The notes under the pieces: model-generated
Database searches by the model: none
The model's input: only the letters and a program-made list of their open reading frames with translations
Told to the model about the DNA's origin: nothing
In this document: positions 14,692 to 22,511 of the stretch, in pieces
Numbering within the stretch: position 1 is the first letter of the stretch
How the letters are laid out: every line of letters starts with the position of its first letter
Source of the DNA: Gammaproteobacteria bacterium
GTDB lineage: Bacteria; Pseudomonadota; Gammaproteobacteria; Xanthomonadales; Wenzhouxiangellaceae
Assembly: GCA_003561495.1 (NCBI GenBank)
Contig: PWWM01000007.1
Span: forward strand, 1-24,371
Reading direction: 5' to 3'
Length of the DNA: 24,371 nucleotides
Made by a program: the position numbers and the translations under genes

Positions 14692-15327
14692 TTATTCGGC
14701 CTCTTCAGCTTCACGCATTTCACTGATCTGTCGAGGCGTGATGCCATGAGCCACGCCCTTGTGGCAATCGATACAGGTCTGGCCCTGGTCCTGGGCGCGC
14801 TGGTGCATCACCCAGGCGGGCCGTGACTGGGCATCTTCCGACATCGCCTCCCACGAGTGACAGCTATGGCATTCACGGGATTCGTTGGCCTTCATCTGGT
14901 CCCACACCCGCTCGGCCATTACCGGGCGGTAGGCGTCATACTTTTCCTGGGTGCCGATCTTGCCGGTCAGGTGGCCGGGCACTTCCACCAGCGAAGCGTT
15001 GATCTTGACCATCATCATGGGAAAGTAAGCCTCCGGGACATGACAGTCTTTGCATTCGGCACGTACGCCACTGGCATTGTTCCAGTGCACACCCTCGGCC
15101 ACGGCCGGCATGACATAAGCTTCCATCTCATGGCAGCTCAGGCAGAAAGCCGTCGTCGAGGTCGCCTTGACGATGCCCATCTTGGCCTGCCATCCGACGA
15201 TTCCCACGGCGATCCCGATCAGGACCAGAAAACCCGCACCAAACTTTGCCGCAGGCTGGGTCATCAGGTTCCAGAACCAGCGCCAGGTTCTGACGATGAA
15301 GTTGGGCCGTTTTTCCTGCTCGGTCAT
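14692..15327 (-). CDS. NapC/NirT-family membrane tetraheme cytochrome c (quinol dehydrogenase, CymA-like)
   Basis: This 211-residue protein has one N-terminal membrane anchor (about 28-48) and four CxxCH haem motifs, CLSCH, CKDCH, CHSCH and CIDCH, starting at residues 62, 92, 153 and 185. This is the length and pattern of NapC/NirT proteins, including CymA of Shewanella. They oxidise (mena)quinol at the inner membrane and pass electrons to periplasmic partners. ATG 15327 has an AGAGGG ribosome site. The two small tetraheme cytochromes just upstream and the MtrCAB-like set opposite are natural electron acceptors. The two ATPase genes follow in the same direction. Confidence 0.93.
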   Translation of the reverse strand: MTEQEKRPNFIVRTWRWFWNLMTQPAAKFGAGFLVLIGIAVGIVGWQAKMGIVKATSTTAFCLSCHEMEAYVMPAVAEGVHWNNASGVRAECKDCHVPEAYFPMMMVKINASLVEVPGHLTGKIGTQEKYDAYRPVMAERVWDQMKANESRECHSCHSWEAMSEDAQSRPAWVMHQRAQDQGQTCIDCHKGVAHGITPRQISEMREAEEAE

Positions 15328-15500
15328 GATCAATCCCTCTGATTAGGAGTATTCGTCAAGCAACCTGATAGAGGTAGGAAACCCTCCTGAATTCAGCCGC
15401 TTTCGAGGTCGGTCGGCATTCATATTAGCGCGAAATTCCGGCCAATTCCAGCCTGTAACCCTTCGGGGGTCGGGCTGATGATGGACCATTGAAGATGAAC

Positions 15501-15824
15501 TTACTGCTCGTGTGCCGCGTGACAAGTCTGACAATCCAGATTCTGGGAATGGTGGTAATCCGCCACGAAGTCCTCGGTGGGTCGGTGACAAGTCTGGCAG
15601 GTTTCCATGGTCACCTCGGCCGGTTGTTCGTTACGAGGATTGCTCATGTGTGCTTCGTAATCCCGATGGCACATCAAACAGGAGGGATGCTTCTCGACCG
15701 GGTCCTGGGCGATGGGCCGGTGGCACATCTCACAACGATCCTGGGCTGATTGGCTCATCGCCGGCTGGGCCATCAGAAGGCCCATGGCGATCAGAAAACA
15801 AACTGCAATGCTGTGCCGGATCAT
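15501..15824 (-). CDS. Small periplasmic tetraheme cytochrome c (STC/CctA-like), copy 1
   Basis: This 107-residue protein has a signal peptide (1-24, ending AMS-QS) and four CxxCH motifs (CEMCH, CLMCH, CQTCH, CQTCH), with additional His residues for bis-His ligation. Size and spacing match small tetraheme cytochromes such as Shewanella CctA/STC, which shuttle electrons through the periplasm between inner-membrane quinol oxidisers and outer-membrane conduits. It has a strong ribosome site (GGAGG) before ATG 15824. It is a paralogue of the gene at 16062, sharing TCQTCHxPTExF followed by a His pair. The stop is at 15501, 173 bases before the NapC/NirT gene. Confidence 0.9.
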   Translation of the reverse strand: MIRHSIAVCFLIAMGLLMAQPAMSQSAQDRCEMCHRPIAQDPVEKHPSCLMCHRDYEAHMSNPRNEQPAEVTMETCQTCHRPTEDFVADYHHSQNLDCQTCHAAHEQ

Positions 15825-15949
15825 TCAAAACCTCCGCCGATGGTTGCGATGCGATCGAGTCACTGTCCTGAATTTGTCTTCATCCAGGAACGTCGGTGTC
15901 ACTCCATCTTAACCCCAAGATTTCAGGTATTGCTTATCCATTTAAATGA

Positions 15950-15985
15950 AAAGGCCACGATGTTGCAGTGAACACCGTGGCCTTT
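15950..15985 (-). terminator. Terminator after tetraheme cytochrome copy 2
   Basis: AAAGGCCACG (15950-15959) pairs perfectly with CGTGGCCTTT (15976-15985). Read on the minus strand, the stem runs straight into TTTTCATTT, a typical intrinsic terminator 76 bases after the stop of the 16062 gene. Copy 1 therefore probably has its own promoter in 15825-15949. Confidence 0.75.
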
Positions 15986-16061
15986 GTTCTGTTCCAGGCA
16001 TTCTGCCCTGGCCAATGCAGAGATGATTTCCGCGTGGACCAAAGTCCGACTACATCAGGTT

Positions 16062-16382
16062 TCAACCGTTGTCATGGATGGTGTGACAGGCCGAACACTC
16101 CATACCCATGTCGTGATGGGGGTCCGCCTTGAACTCCTCGGTTGGTTCATGACAGGTCTGGCAGGTTTCGGTGGTCACATCCTTGGGAAACTCTTCCATG
16201 GGATTGTCCAGGTGTGCGTCGTAGCCAAGGTGGCAGGATGCGCAATCCTGATGTCCGGGGATCAGGTTTTCGCTTTCGGAGGCATGGCACATGGCACATT
16301 GCTCATTATTAGCGTTTGCCACGGAGATCAATGCAAGGCCGAATGCCAGCAGAATCGAAACGAGAATCAAACGTGTTTTCAT
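16062..16382 (-). CDS. Small periplasmic tetraheme cytochrome c (STC/CctA-like), copy 2
   Basis: This 106-residue protein has a signal peptide (MKTRLILVSILLAFGLALISVANA) and four haem motifs, CAMCH, CASCH, CQTCH and CSACH, in the same layout as its neighbour at 15501. The acidic mature sequence and extra histidines fit a soluble periplasmic electron shuttle. It has a strong GGAGGA ribosome site before ATG 16382. It is divergent from the large decaheme cytochrome gene across a 289-bp region and is followed by its own terminator. The two copies probably arose by tandem duplication and may differ in potential or partner. Confidence 0.9.
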   Translation of the reverse strand: MKTRLILVSILLAFGLALISVANANNEQCAMCHASESENLIPGHQDCASCHLGYDAHLDNPMEEFPKDVTTETCQTCHEPTEEFKADPHHDMGMECSACHTIHDNG

Positions 16383-16603
16383 TGGTAAATCCTCCAGACT
16401 CGGGATTGAGTATCGCTTATTCTAATTGATGCCTTCGCAGTCTGCACGGCCTGAACTGAAATTTTGCACGTTCAGCCGTTCCGTTCCGCCCGTATTGATA
16501 GCTTTCGACAATCATGAACTGGGTCATCCATTGCTTTAAGCCATGACCGCAAATGCGCATCATGCGCACCTTTATGAAAGGTTAGCAAATGAACCGATTT
16601 CCT

Positions 16604-16636
16604 TTGACACTTGCTTGTGCATTGATATAGGATCAA
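16604..16636 (+). promoter_or_regulatory. Sigma70-like promoter with overlapping dyad, upstream of the decaheme operon
   Basis: TTGACA (16604-16609), 16 bases, then TATAGG (16626-16631) make a plausible promoter 36 bases before ATG 16672. The -10 sits inside a perfect dyad, TTGAT-ATAGG-ATCAA (16622-16636). This resembles an FNR half-site pair but has a 5-base rather than 4-base spacer, so it is either a different regulator's operator or chance. The rest of 16383-16671 shows no gene. Confidence 0.45.
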
Positions 16637-16671
16637 CGTGACGTGAAAGTGGGAAAACCGAGGACAAAACA

Positions 16672-19221
16672 ATGACTTCAAAAGCATTTTTACTTCATCT
16701 TTTCGGGGCAATTCTGGGAGGGCTTACGCTGGTCATAGTTCTCGGGTTTTCACCGATTCAGGCATTGGCTTATGACGGTGATGCGCGGTCATCGCGTGTC
16801 CATACGCCAGGCGACGGCAATGCCGATCTTCGTCGCGCCACTCGTGGCGAATCCCGACAAGAACTGATTGATCCCGAGATCGCTCGGTTCTTCAGAAACA
16901 TGCCGCCCGAGCTCTATGAAATGTATGCGCCTGAAGAATGGCTCGAAGGCGGTGTGCAGCCTTCGATGATGCAGCCGGAACAATTTCAGCCTCGCCCCCG
17001 CCCGGTGCCGCGTGAGCTGTATTCCTTCATCGTTGATGCCGATCTGGACGGTAACCCGTCCATCGATTTCATGATCACGGATGAATTTGGGGAAGGCGTG
17101 CCCGGCTTCCAGCAAGGGCAAACCGTCAACGTCAGTTTCACCGTCAGCAAGTTGCTGCCGGGGGTGGGTGGCAAGAATCCCAATTGGTCGACCTATATTC
17201 GCACCACTCGCCAGCCTGATGGGCTGGAGTTCGGCGCACCCACCACATACAACCAGGGCACTCTCGAAGACCTGGGCGATGGCAACTACCGCTTCACTTT
17301 CAATACTTCCCTGGAGAGCATTGCCGGAATCGAGTACGAGCCTGACCTGACCCATCGCGTCGGCATGGAAATTCGCAATGCCAGCGTCTCCGGGCAGTCG
17401 ATCCCCAATTCCGCCACCTACGATACCCATTTCGATATTCTTCCGGCCACCGGTGAGTTCGAGGGTATCCCGACCCGTCGTATCGCCGTACAGGAAGACT
17501 GTGCCGCCTGCCACGGCCAACGTGAAGACTTCGCCTTCCATGGTGGTGCACGCAAGGACATCAACCAGTGTGTGTCCTGTCACCAACCCGAGTTTTATTC
17601 CTCCACCGGCGACAGTATCGACCAGACCGTTATGATCCACAAAATTCATGCCGGCACCGAGTTGAGCGAGCCGTATGAACTGTGCGGATTTGCCTGTCGT
17701 AGGCTGGGTGGGGCTCCTGTCAGTTTCAATCATGTCACTTATCCGCAGGACTTGAAGAATTGCCAGACCTGTCATGACCCGGCCAATCCGGCAACCCCGG
17801 AAGCGGACTGGGTCGATAACCGTGCAACCGCCATGGCCTGCGCTTCCTGTCATGACAACCTGACTTTCGATGAAACCGGCCTGACCAACCTGAATCGCAA
17901 CCACATTGGACTGGCCCAGCCCGACTCGACCTGCGTGGCCTGTCACTCGCAAAGCGGTTTCCTGAAGAGCAACCTTGAGTACCACGAGGACGAGGCACGC
18001 ATGCTGGCCCGCCAGTTCCAGTTCAATATTCTCGAGGTAGCCAATACCAGCGAAGGTGACTCTCCAATGGTGACCTTCTCGGTGACCAATCCGGCCAATG
18101 GCGATGAACCCTATGACATTGCCAGCCATCCGGCCTTCACCGGGGGTGCTACCTCGGTCGCCGTAGTCTTTGCCTGGCCCAATATCGATTACACCAATGT
18201 CGGTAACGATGAAGGCTCGATCACCACTGGCCGCGAGGTCGCTCAGCCGCGCGGCATCTCGGTGGTCTCCAGTGGGTCCGGATTGCCTGCCGGCGTGTTT
18301 GACAATGGTGACGGAACTTACACTTTGGATACTTCGGCACTATCTAATCCGCTGGTCATACCAATGACCACGCCAGCATTGGGATCAGGCACCGTGACTT
18401 TGCAGGGCCGTCTGTCCGGTCAGTTCGTCAACCAGATTCCGATACCTGGCGCCACCCAGGCGTTTGCCATTACCGATGCGCAGCCCACGCCGCGCCGGCA
18501 GGTTGTTGATCTGGCGCTCTGCCAGGATTGCCATGCTGTCAACGATGCCCTGACCTTCCATGGCAATCAGCGCAATGACAACCTGGAGGCTTGTGCAACC
18601 TGCCACAACCCGAACTCCACCGATCTGTTCCGCCGTCCGGCCGATCCCGATGGCGTGCTCAACAGCGAGAACCTGGCAGCGCTGGATGGCTTGGAAGATC
18701 AGTCGATCAGCTTCATGTACATGATCCACGCCATTCACGCATCGGCGGTTCGCGAGCAGCCTTACGTGGCCTACGGATTTTCGGGTGGGCATGACTTCTC
18801 GGATGTGACTTACCCGCGACCGATCAGCGATTGCACGGCTTGCCACCTGGACGGCACCTACAATCTGCCGCTGGAGAATGTGCTGGGCACCACTGTGAAT
18901 TCAAACGCCACGCGTGTGGGCCCGGGTCAGTACGAACCCAGTATTGATGCCGCCCGTGATCCGCGAGATGACAACAAGTTCAGCCCTGAAGCGGCCGCAT
19001 GCGCGTCCTGCCATGACAGTGCCTTTGCACTGGATCACATGTCCTTCCGGGGCACCAGCCCGATCTCGTTCGGCAATTCATTCCTGCTCAATCCGGATCC
19101 GCACAATGACCCGGATACCCAGGCCGTGATCGATGCAGCGCCACCGGAAAACTGTGCCTTCTGTCACGGGCCCAGTGGCTTTGCACCGGTGTCTGCAGCG
19201 CATGGGCTGGATCGCTGGTAA
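16672..19221 (+). CDS. OmcA/MtrC-family decaheme c-type cytochrome
   Basis: This 849-residue secreted cytochrome has ten CxxCH sites in two pentaheme modules. Those of module one start at residues 277, 300, 364, 390 and 421. Those of module two start at 617, 641, 721, 777 and 828. Each module is preceded by a beta-rich domain with family motifs (DLGDGNYRFTF; DNGDGTYTLDTS). This is the alternating layout of MtrC/OmcA outer-surface cytochromes that reduce metals. The signal peptide (about 1-33, ending ALA-YD) has no lipobox; the first cysteine of the protein is C277, so it is not a lipoprotein as MtrC and OmcA are. A non-haem CGFAC pair (C338, C342) lies in module one. It is first of three genes with an MtrA-like cytochrome and an MtrB-like porin. 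Confidence 0.93.
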   Translation: MTSKAFLLHLFGAILGGLTLVIVLGFSPIQALAYDGDARSSRVHTPGDGNADLRRATRGESRQELIDPEIARFFRNMPPELYEMYAPEEWLEGGVQPSMMQPEQFQPRPRPVPRELYSFIVDADLDGNPSIDFMITDEFGEGVPGFQQGQTVNVSFTVSKLLPGVGGKNPNWSTYIRTTRQPDGLEFGAPTTYNQGTLEDLGDGNYRFTFNTSLESIAGIEYEPDLTHRVGMEIRNASVSGQSIPNSATYDTHFDILPATGEFEGIPTRRIAVQEDCAACHGQREDFAFHGGARKDINQCVSCHQPEFYSSTGDSIDQTVMIHKIHAGTELSEPYELCGFACRRLGGAPVSFNHVTYPQDLKNCQTCHDPANPATPEADWVDNRATAMACASCHDNLTFDETGLTNLNRNHIGLAQPDSTCVACHSQSGFLKSNLEYHEDEARMLARQFQFNILEVANTSEGDSPMVTFSVTNPANGDEPYDIASHPAFTGGATSVAVVFAWPNIDYTNVGNDEGSITTGREVAQPRGISVVSSGSGLPAGVFDNGDGTYTLDTSALSNPLVIPMTTPALGSGTVTLQGRLSGQFVNQIPIPGATQAFAITDAQPTPRRQVVDLALCQDCHAVNDALTFHGNQRNDNLEACATCHNPNSTDLFRRPADPDGVLNSENLAALDGLEDQSISFMYMIHAIHASAVREQPYVAYGFSGGHDFSDVTYPRPISDCTACHLDGTYNLPLENVLGTTVNSNATRVGPGQYEPSIDAARDPRDDNKFSPEAAACASCHDSAFALDHMSFRGTSPISFGNSFLLNPDPHNDPDTQAVIDAAPPENCAFCHGPSGFAPVSAAHGLDRW

Positions 19222-19244
19222 CCACACCTAGTGCAGCAAACTCC

Positions 19245-19273
19245 AAGGCTGCCGGCTTGATGCCGGCAGCCTT
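19245..19273 (+). terminator. Strong hairpin between decaheme genes
   Basis: AAGGCTGCCGGC and GCCGGCAGCCTT form a perfect 12-bp stem with loop TTGAT, 23 bases after the MtrC-like stop. It is followed by GTGTTACACAATC, which lacks a T-run. It may reduce readthrough into the MtrA-like gene or stabilise the upstream message, setting unequal amounts of the two proteins. Confidence 0.55.
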
Positions 19274-19315
19274 GTGTTACACAATCAAAAACATGACCAA
19301 ACGGCGGAGGGTCAC

Positions 19316-20293
19316 TTGCCAAGATCGAGGCGACCGATAATTCAGTATCTCACCGGCGGCATGCTTGTCGCTACAGTGATCACATTGATGCTGTTGGGGC
19401 TGAGCGCCGTTGCCGACCAGAACGAAGCCGAGCCCAATGGTCATGATCCGGACTACACTCGTGCCGGCGCCGATACCTGCCTGATGTGCCACGGTGGCGA
19501 CCACCACTTGTTGCAGATCTTCGAAGGGCCTCACGCGGTCATGGCTGATGCCCGGTCGCCCTTTGGCCAGACCCAGTGTGAAGCCTGCCATGGACCAGGG
19601 GGCGATCATGCCGGGCCAATACGGATTGGTCAGCCGCGTCCTCCCATGCCGGGTTTCGGAGACAATGCCCTGTGGTCCAGTGAACAGGAGAACCAGGCCT
19701 GCCTGACCTGCCACCAGGGCAGCGATCATCGTTTCTGGGAAGGCAGTGCCCACCACCAGTACGAAGTCGGCTGCGTGGACTGCCATGCCATGCATGAACG
19801 CCGGGATCCCATGTCCATTGCGACCATTCAGAACCAGGTGTGCAGCGATTGCCATACGCAGGTTCGTTCCGAAACCCACCGCGCCTATGCCCACCCGGTC
19901 CGTCATGGCGAGATGGCCTGTACCGATTGTCACCAACCGCATGGTTCGGGCAGCGAAGCCATGCTGACGGCGATGACCGTCAACCAGAACTGTTATGAAT
20001 GCCACGCTGAAACCCGTGGCCCGTTTCTGTGGGAGCATGCGCCGGTTGCCGAAGACTGTACCCTTTGCCACCAGCCACACGGTTCGAATAACCCGGCCAT
20101 GCTGACCCGGCGTGCGCCCATGCTGTGTCAGCAATGCCATACCCGCCTGGGTCATGCCGGTGTGGGCAGAACCCCCGATGATCTGCCGGGCGGGGCCTCG
20201 CCTTCGAACTTCACCCTGGGGCAAAGTTGCATGAATTGCCACTCCCAGGTGCATGGATCCAACCACCCCTCGGGTGCCGGATTTCTGCGCTAG
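19316..20293 (+). CDS. MtrA/DmsE/PioA-family periplasmic decaheme cytochrome c
   Basis: This protein of about 325 residues has ten CxxCH motifs (CLMCH, CEACH, CLTCH, CVDCH, CSDCH, CTDCH, CYECH, CTLCH, CQQCH, CMNCH) spread evenly, the pattern of MtrA, which spans the outer membrane inside MtrB. I choose TTG 19316 as the start because GGAGG (19305-19309) precedes it at the right distance and it begins a clean signal sequence (PRSRRPIIQ, then a hydrophobic run to AVADQ). An in-frame GTG at 19274 lies directly after a hairpin and lacks such a site. The length is close to Shewanella MtrA (about 333). The gene is followed after 15 bases by the MtrB-like porin gene. Confidence 0.94.
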   Translation: MPRSRRPIIQYLTGGMLVATVITLMLLGLSAVADQNEAEPNGHDPDYTRAGADTCLMCHGGDHHLLQIFEGPHAVMADARSPFGQTQCEACHGPGGDHAGPIRIGQPRPPMPGFGDNALWSSEQENQACLTCHQGSDHRFWEGSAHHQYEVGCVDCHAMHERRDPMSIATIQNQVCSDCHTQVRSETHRAYAHPVRHGEMACTDCHQPHGSGSEAMLTAMTVNQNCYECHAETRGPFLWEHAPVAEDCTLCHQPHGSNNPAMLTRRAPMLCQQCHTRLGHAGVGRTPDDLPGGASPSNFTLGQSCMNCHSQVHGSNHPSGAGFLR

Positions 20294-20308
20294 ACAGGAG
20301 GTATGCGC

Positions 20309-22444
20309 ATGAGGCCCGCAATCAGCACGCTACGCCTGAATACCCTGACACTCGCATGTCTCGTTGCCCTGGGAGGAACCCATTCGGTCATGGCCGGTGA
20401 CGAAGCCGAGACGGAGGCTTCTACTGAAAAGCCCGACACCAGCGCCTATGTTTGCGACCGCTGTCCCTTTCCTTATGGCTGGACCGGTTCGGTGTTGTTC
20501 GGGCTGGAGTTTGTGTCTGATGATGGCGGTGATTTCGGCAGTTTCGGCGGCTGGGAGGAAGAAGGCTTTTACCTCGGGCTGGGTGCGGACCTGATCTATC
20601 GTGATCAGGCCGGTCGTTACGTGGATATCTATGCCGAACGGCTGGGCCTGGACAGCCGCGCTCTGGCGATCAGCGGTGGTCAGCAGGGTACTTATCGGTT
20701 GAGCCTGGATTACCGGGAAATCGCCCGGGTACAGTTTTTCGATGCTCGCTCGGTCTTCGATGGCGCCGGCACGGATCGTCAGACGCTGCCGGCCGCCTGG
20801 GTGCGTGAAGTCAGTACCGACCAGATGCCGGCACTCCAGGGCAGCCTGCGCTCGTTCGATATTGGCACCCAACGCGAAACCCTGGGCCTGGGCTTTGAAT
20901 TTCATCGACCCAGCCCATGGAACTATCGACTCGACGTCGAGCATGCCCGTCGCCAGGGCACGCGTGTTCAGGGCGCAGCGTTCATTTTTCATGCCGCCGA
21001 GTTGATCGCGCCGGTCGACTATGAAACCACCCGCGTCGATGCAGCGGTCGGTTACTCCCGCGGCAATTGGGAGTTGGAGACCGCCTACAACCTGTCCACC
21101 TTCAATAATCGCAATGACTCGCTTCGCTGGGACAACCCCTTTGTCGGTATCAGCATTGGGGATGACCGCGGCGAGTTGGCGCAGCCGCCCGACAATCAGT
21201 ATCACCAGTTCATGTTGTCAGGCTCCTGGCGCCATTCCCATCGCGTCAGCGTGGCCGGCCAGGTCGCCGTGGGTCGTGCCGAACAGGACCAGAATTTTCT
21301 GGCCCCCACCATCAATCCGGCATTTGCCGGACAGTCCGAGCTACCGCGATCGGATTTGAACGGACGCGTCGATACCCGCTTTGCCAATCTGCGTATCACC
21401 GGTAACCTGACTCCGCAACTGAACACTCGGGTTCAGTTTCGCTACGACGAACGCGATAATCGCACGCCCGTGGGCACTTACGTGGAGATCAATACGGACA
21501 CTTATCTGGGTCAGCCGCGCACCAACCAGCCTTACAGCTATGATCGCTGGACGCTGAATGCCAATATCAATTACCGGATTTCACGGGCCTGGAGAATCGG
21601 CGCCACCGCAGAGCGTCGCGAGATGAGTCGTACGCTGCAGGAAGTCCATGACACCCGCACCGATTTGTACTCATTCCAGGTCCGGGCCATGCCGGTAGCC
21701 GGGCTCAACCTGATCGCCCGTTACACCCATGAAGAGCGCAGCAATGACCTGGACCCGGCTCTGCTGGGACCGATGGAAACGCCAACCTTGCGGCGCTTCC
21801 ACTTTGCCGAGAAGAAACGCGAGGCCTGGCGCTTGTCGGCCGACTACGCCATTACCGACAACCTGGCCGCCGGGGTCTACTACGAATTGTCCGACGATGA
21901 TTTCAGTGATACCGAGATTGGCCTGAGTGAAGGCCAGGACGAAAGCTACGGTCTGGACCTTTCCCTGGGCATCGGGGAACACGCTGTGGCCCACGCCTGG
22001 GTCGCCAGGGAGTCCTTGGACGCGACCATTCGCGGCTCGGATTTCAACTTTGGCGAGCCATGGCAGTATCGCCAGAAGGATCAGTTCCTGACGCTGGGTC
22101 TGGGCGTGAATTTTGATCGCCTGCCCGGCGATTGGAAAAAAGCCCGCGTGGATCTGACTTATGCACGCGCCGACGGTGAATTGACCGTCGAAAGACGCGG
22201 CGCAGCGCCCGACTTTCCCGACCTGGAAACCCGTCGGATTACCCTGCAAGCCAGCATCGAGCGGCAATTGACCGAGCAGTTGGATCTACGTCTGGGCTAT
22301 GTCTATGGCCGCCTGGTCGAGGATGACTTCTACCGCGACGATGTTGCCCCGGACACCGTCGGCGCCCTGCTCGGACTGGGGCGCGGCACCCCCAACAACA
22401 CAGTTCACGTTGGCAGCGTCCTGCTGCGCTATCACTTTAAATAA
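20309..22444 (+). CDS. MtrB/PioB-family decaheme-associated outer-membrane beta-barrel
   Basis: This 711-residue outer-membrane porin has a signal peptide (about 1-29, ending VMA-GD) and an N-terminal CxxC pair (C49, C52 in YVCDRC), which is conserved in gammaproteobacterial MtrB. A long series of alternating-residue beta strands ends in YHFK, with an aromatic near the C-terminus. It should form the sheath through which the MtrA-like decaheme wire crosses the outer membrane. ATG 20309 is chosen because AGGAGGT (20296-20302) is six bases upstream; an ATG at 20303 is too close. It completes an mtrC-mtrA-mtrB-like order. Confidence 0.93.
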   Translation: MRPAISTLRLNTLTLACLVALGGTHSVMAGDEAETEASTEKPDTSAYVCDRCPFPYGWTGSVLFGLEFVSDDGGDFGSFGGWEEEGFYLGLGADLIYRDQAGRYVDIYAERLGLDSRALAISGGQQGTYRLSLDYREIARVQFFDARSVFDGAGTDRQTLPAAWVREVSTDQMPALQGSLRSFDIGTQRETLGLGFEFHRPSPWNYRLDVEHARRQGTRVQGAAFIFHAAELIAPVDYETTRVDAAVGYSRGNWELETAYNLSTFNNRNDSLRWDNPFVGISIGDDRGELAQPPDNQYHQFMLSGSWRHSHRVSVAGQVAVGRAEQDQNFLAPTINPAFAGQSELPRSDLNGRVDTRFANLRITGNLTPQLNTRVQFRYDERDNRTPVGTYVEINTDTYLGQPRTNQPYSYDRWTLNANINYRISRAWRIGATAERREMSRTLQEVHDTRTDLYSFQVRAMPVAGLNLIARYTHEERSNDLDPALLGPMETPTLRRFHFAEKKREAWRLSADYAITDNLAAGVYYELSDDDFSDTEIGLSEGQDESYGLDLSLGIGEHAVAHAWVARESLDATIRGSDFNFGEPWQYRQKDQFLTLGLGVNFDRLPGDWKKARVDLTYARADGELTVERRGAAPDFPDLETRRITLQASIERQLTEQLDLRLGYVYGRLVEDDFYRDDVAPDTVGALLGLGRGTPNNTVHVGSVLLRYHFK

Positions 22445-22460
22445 AGAAAAAGACTGATGT

Positions 22461-22496
22461 TCTCGCAGAGACGCAGACGACTGCGTCTCCGCGAGA
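22461..22496. terminator. Bidirectional hairpin between convergent genes
   Basis: TCTCGCAGAGACGCAG (22461-22476) pairs with CTGCGTCTCCGCGAGA (22481-22496) with one mismatch and a 4-base loop. On the minus strand a T-rich tract (CTTTTTCTTTA) follows; on the plus strand CTCCTTTT follows. It fills the 67-bp gap between the porin stop (22444) and the ccmI stop (22512) and probably ends both transcripts. The arms resemble the CGCAGAGACGCAG dispersed repeats noted elsewhere. Confidence 0.65.
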
Positions 22497-22511
22497 GGAT
22501 CGCTCCTTTTG

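Noticed and set aside
16789..18129. 446-residue minus-strand open frame under the decaheme cytochrome
   Set aside because: The plus strand carries ordered CxxCH motifs; the antisense frame is a by-product of GC-rich coding.
16672..19221. Eleventh haem site at CGFAC (residues 338-342)
   Set aside because: The spacing is CX3C followed by Arg, not CxxCH.
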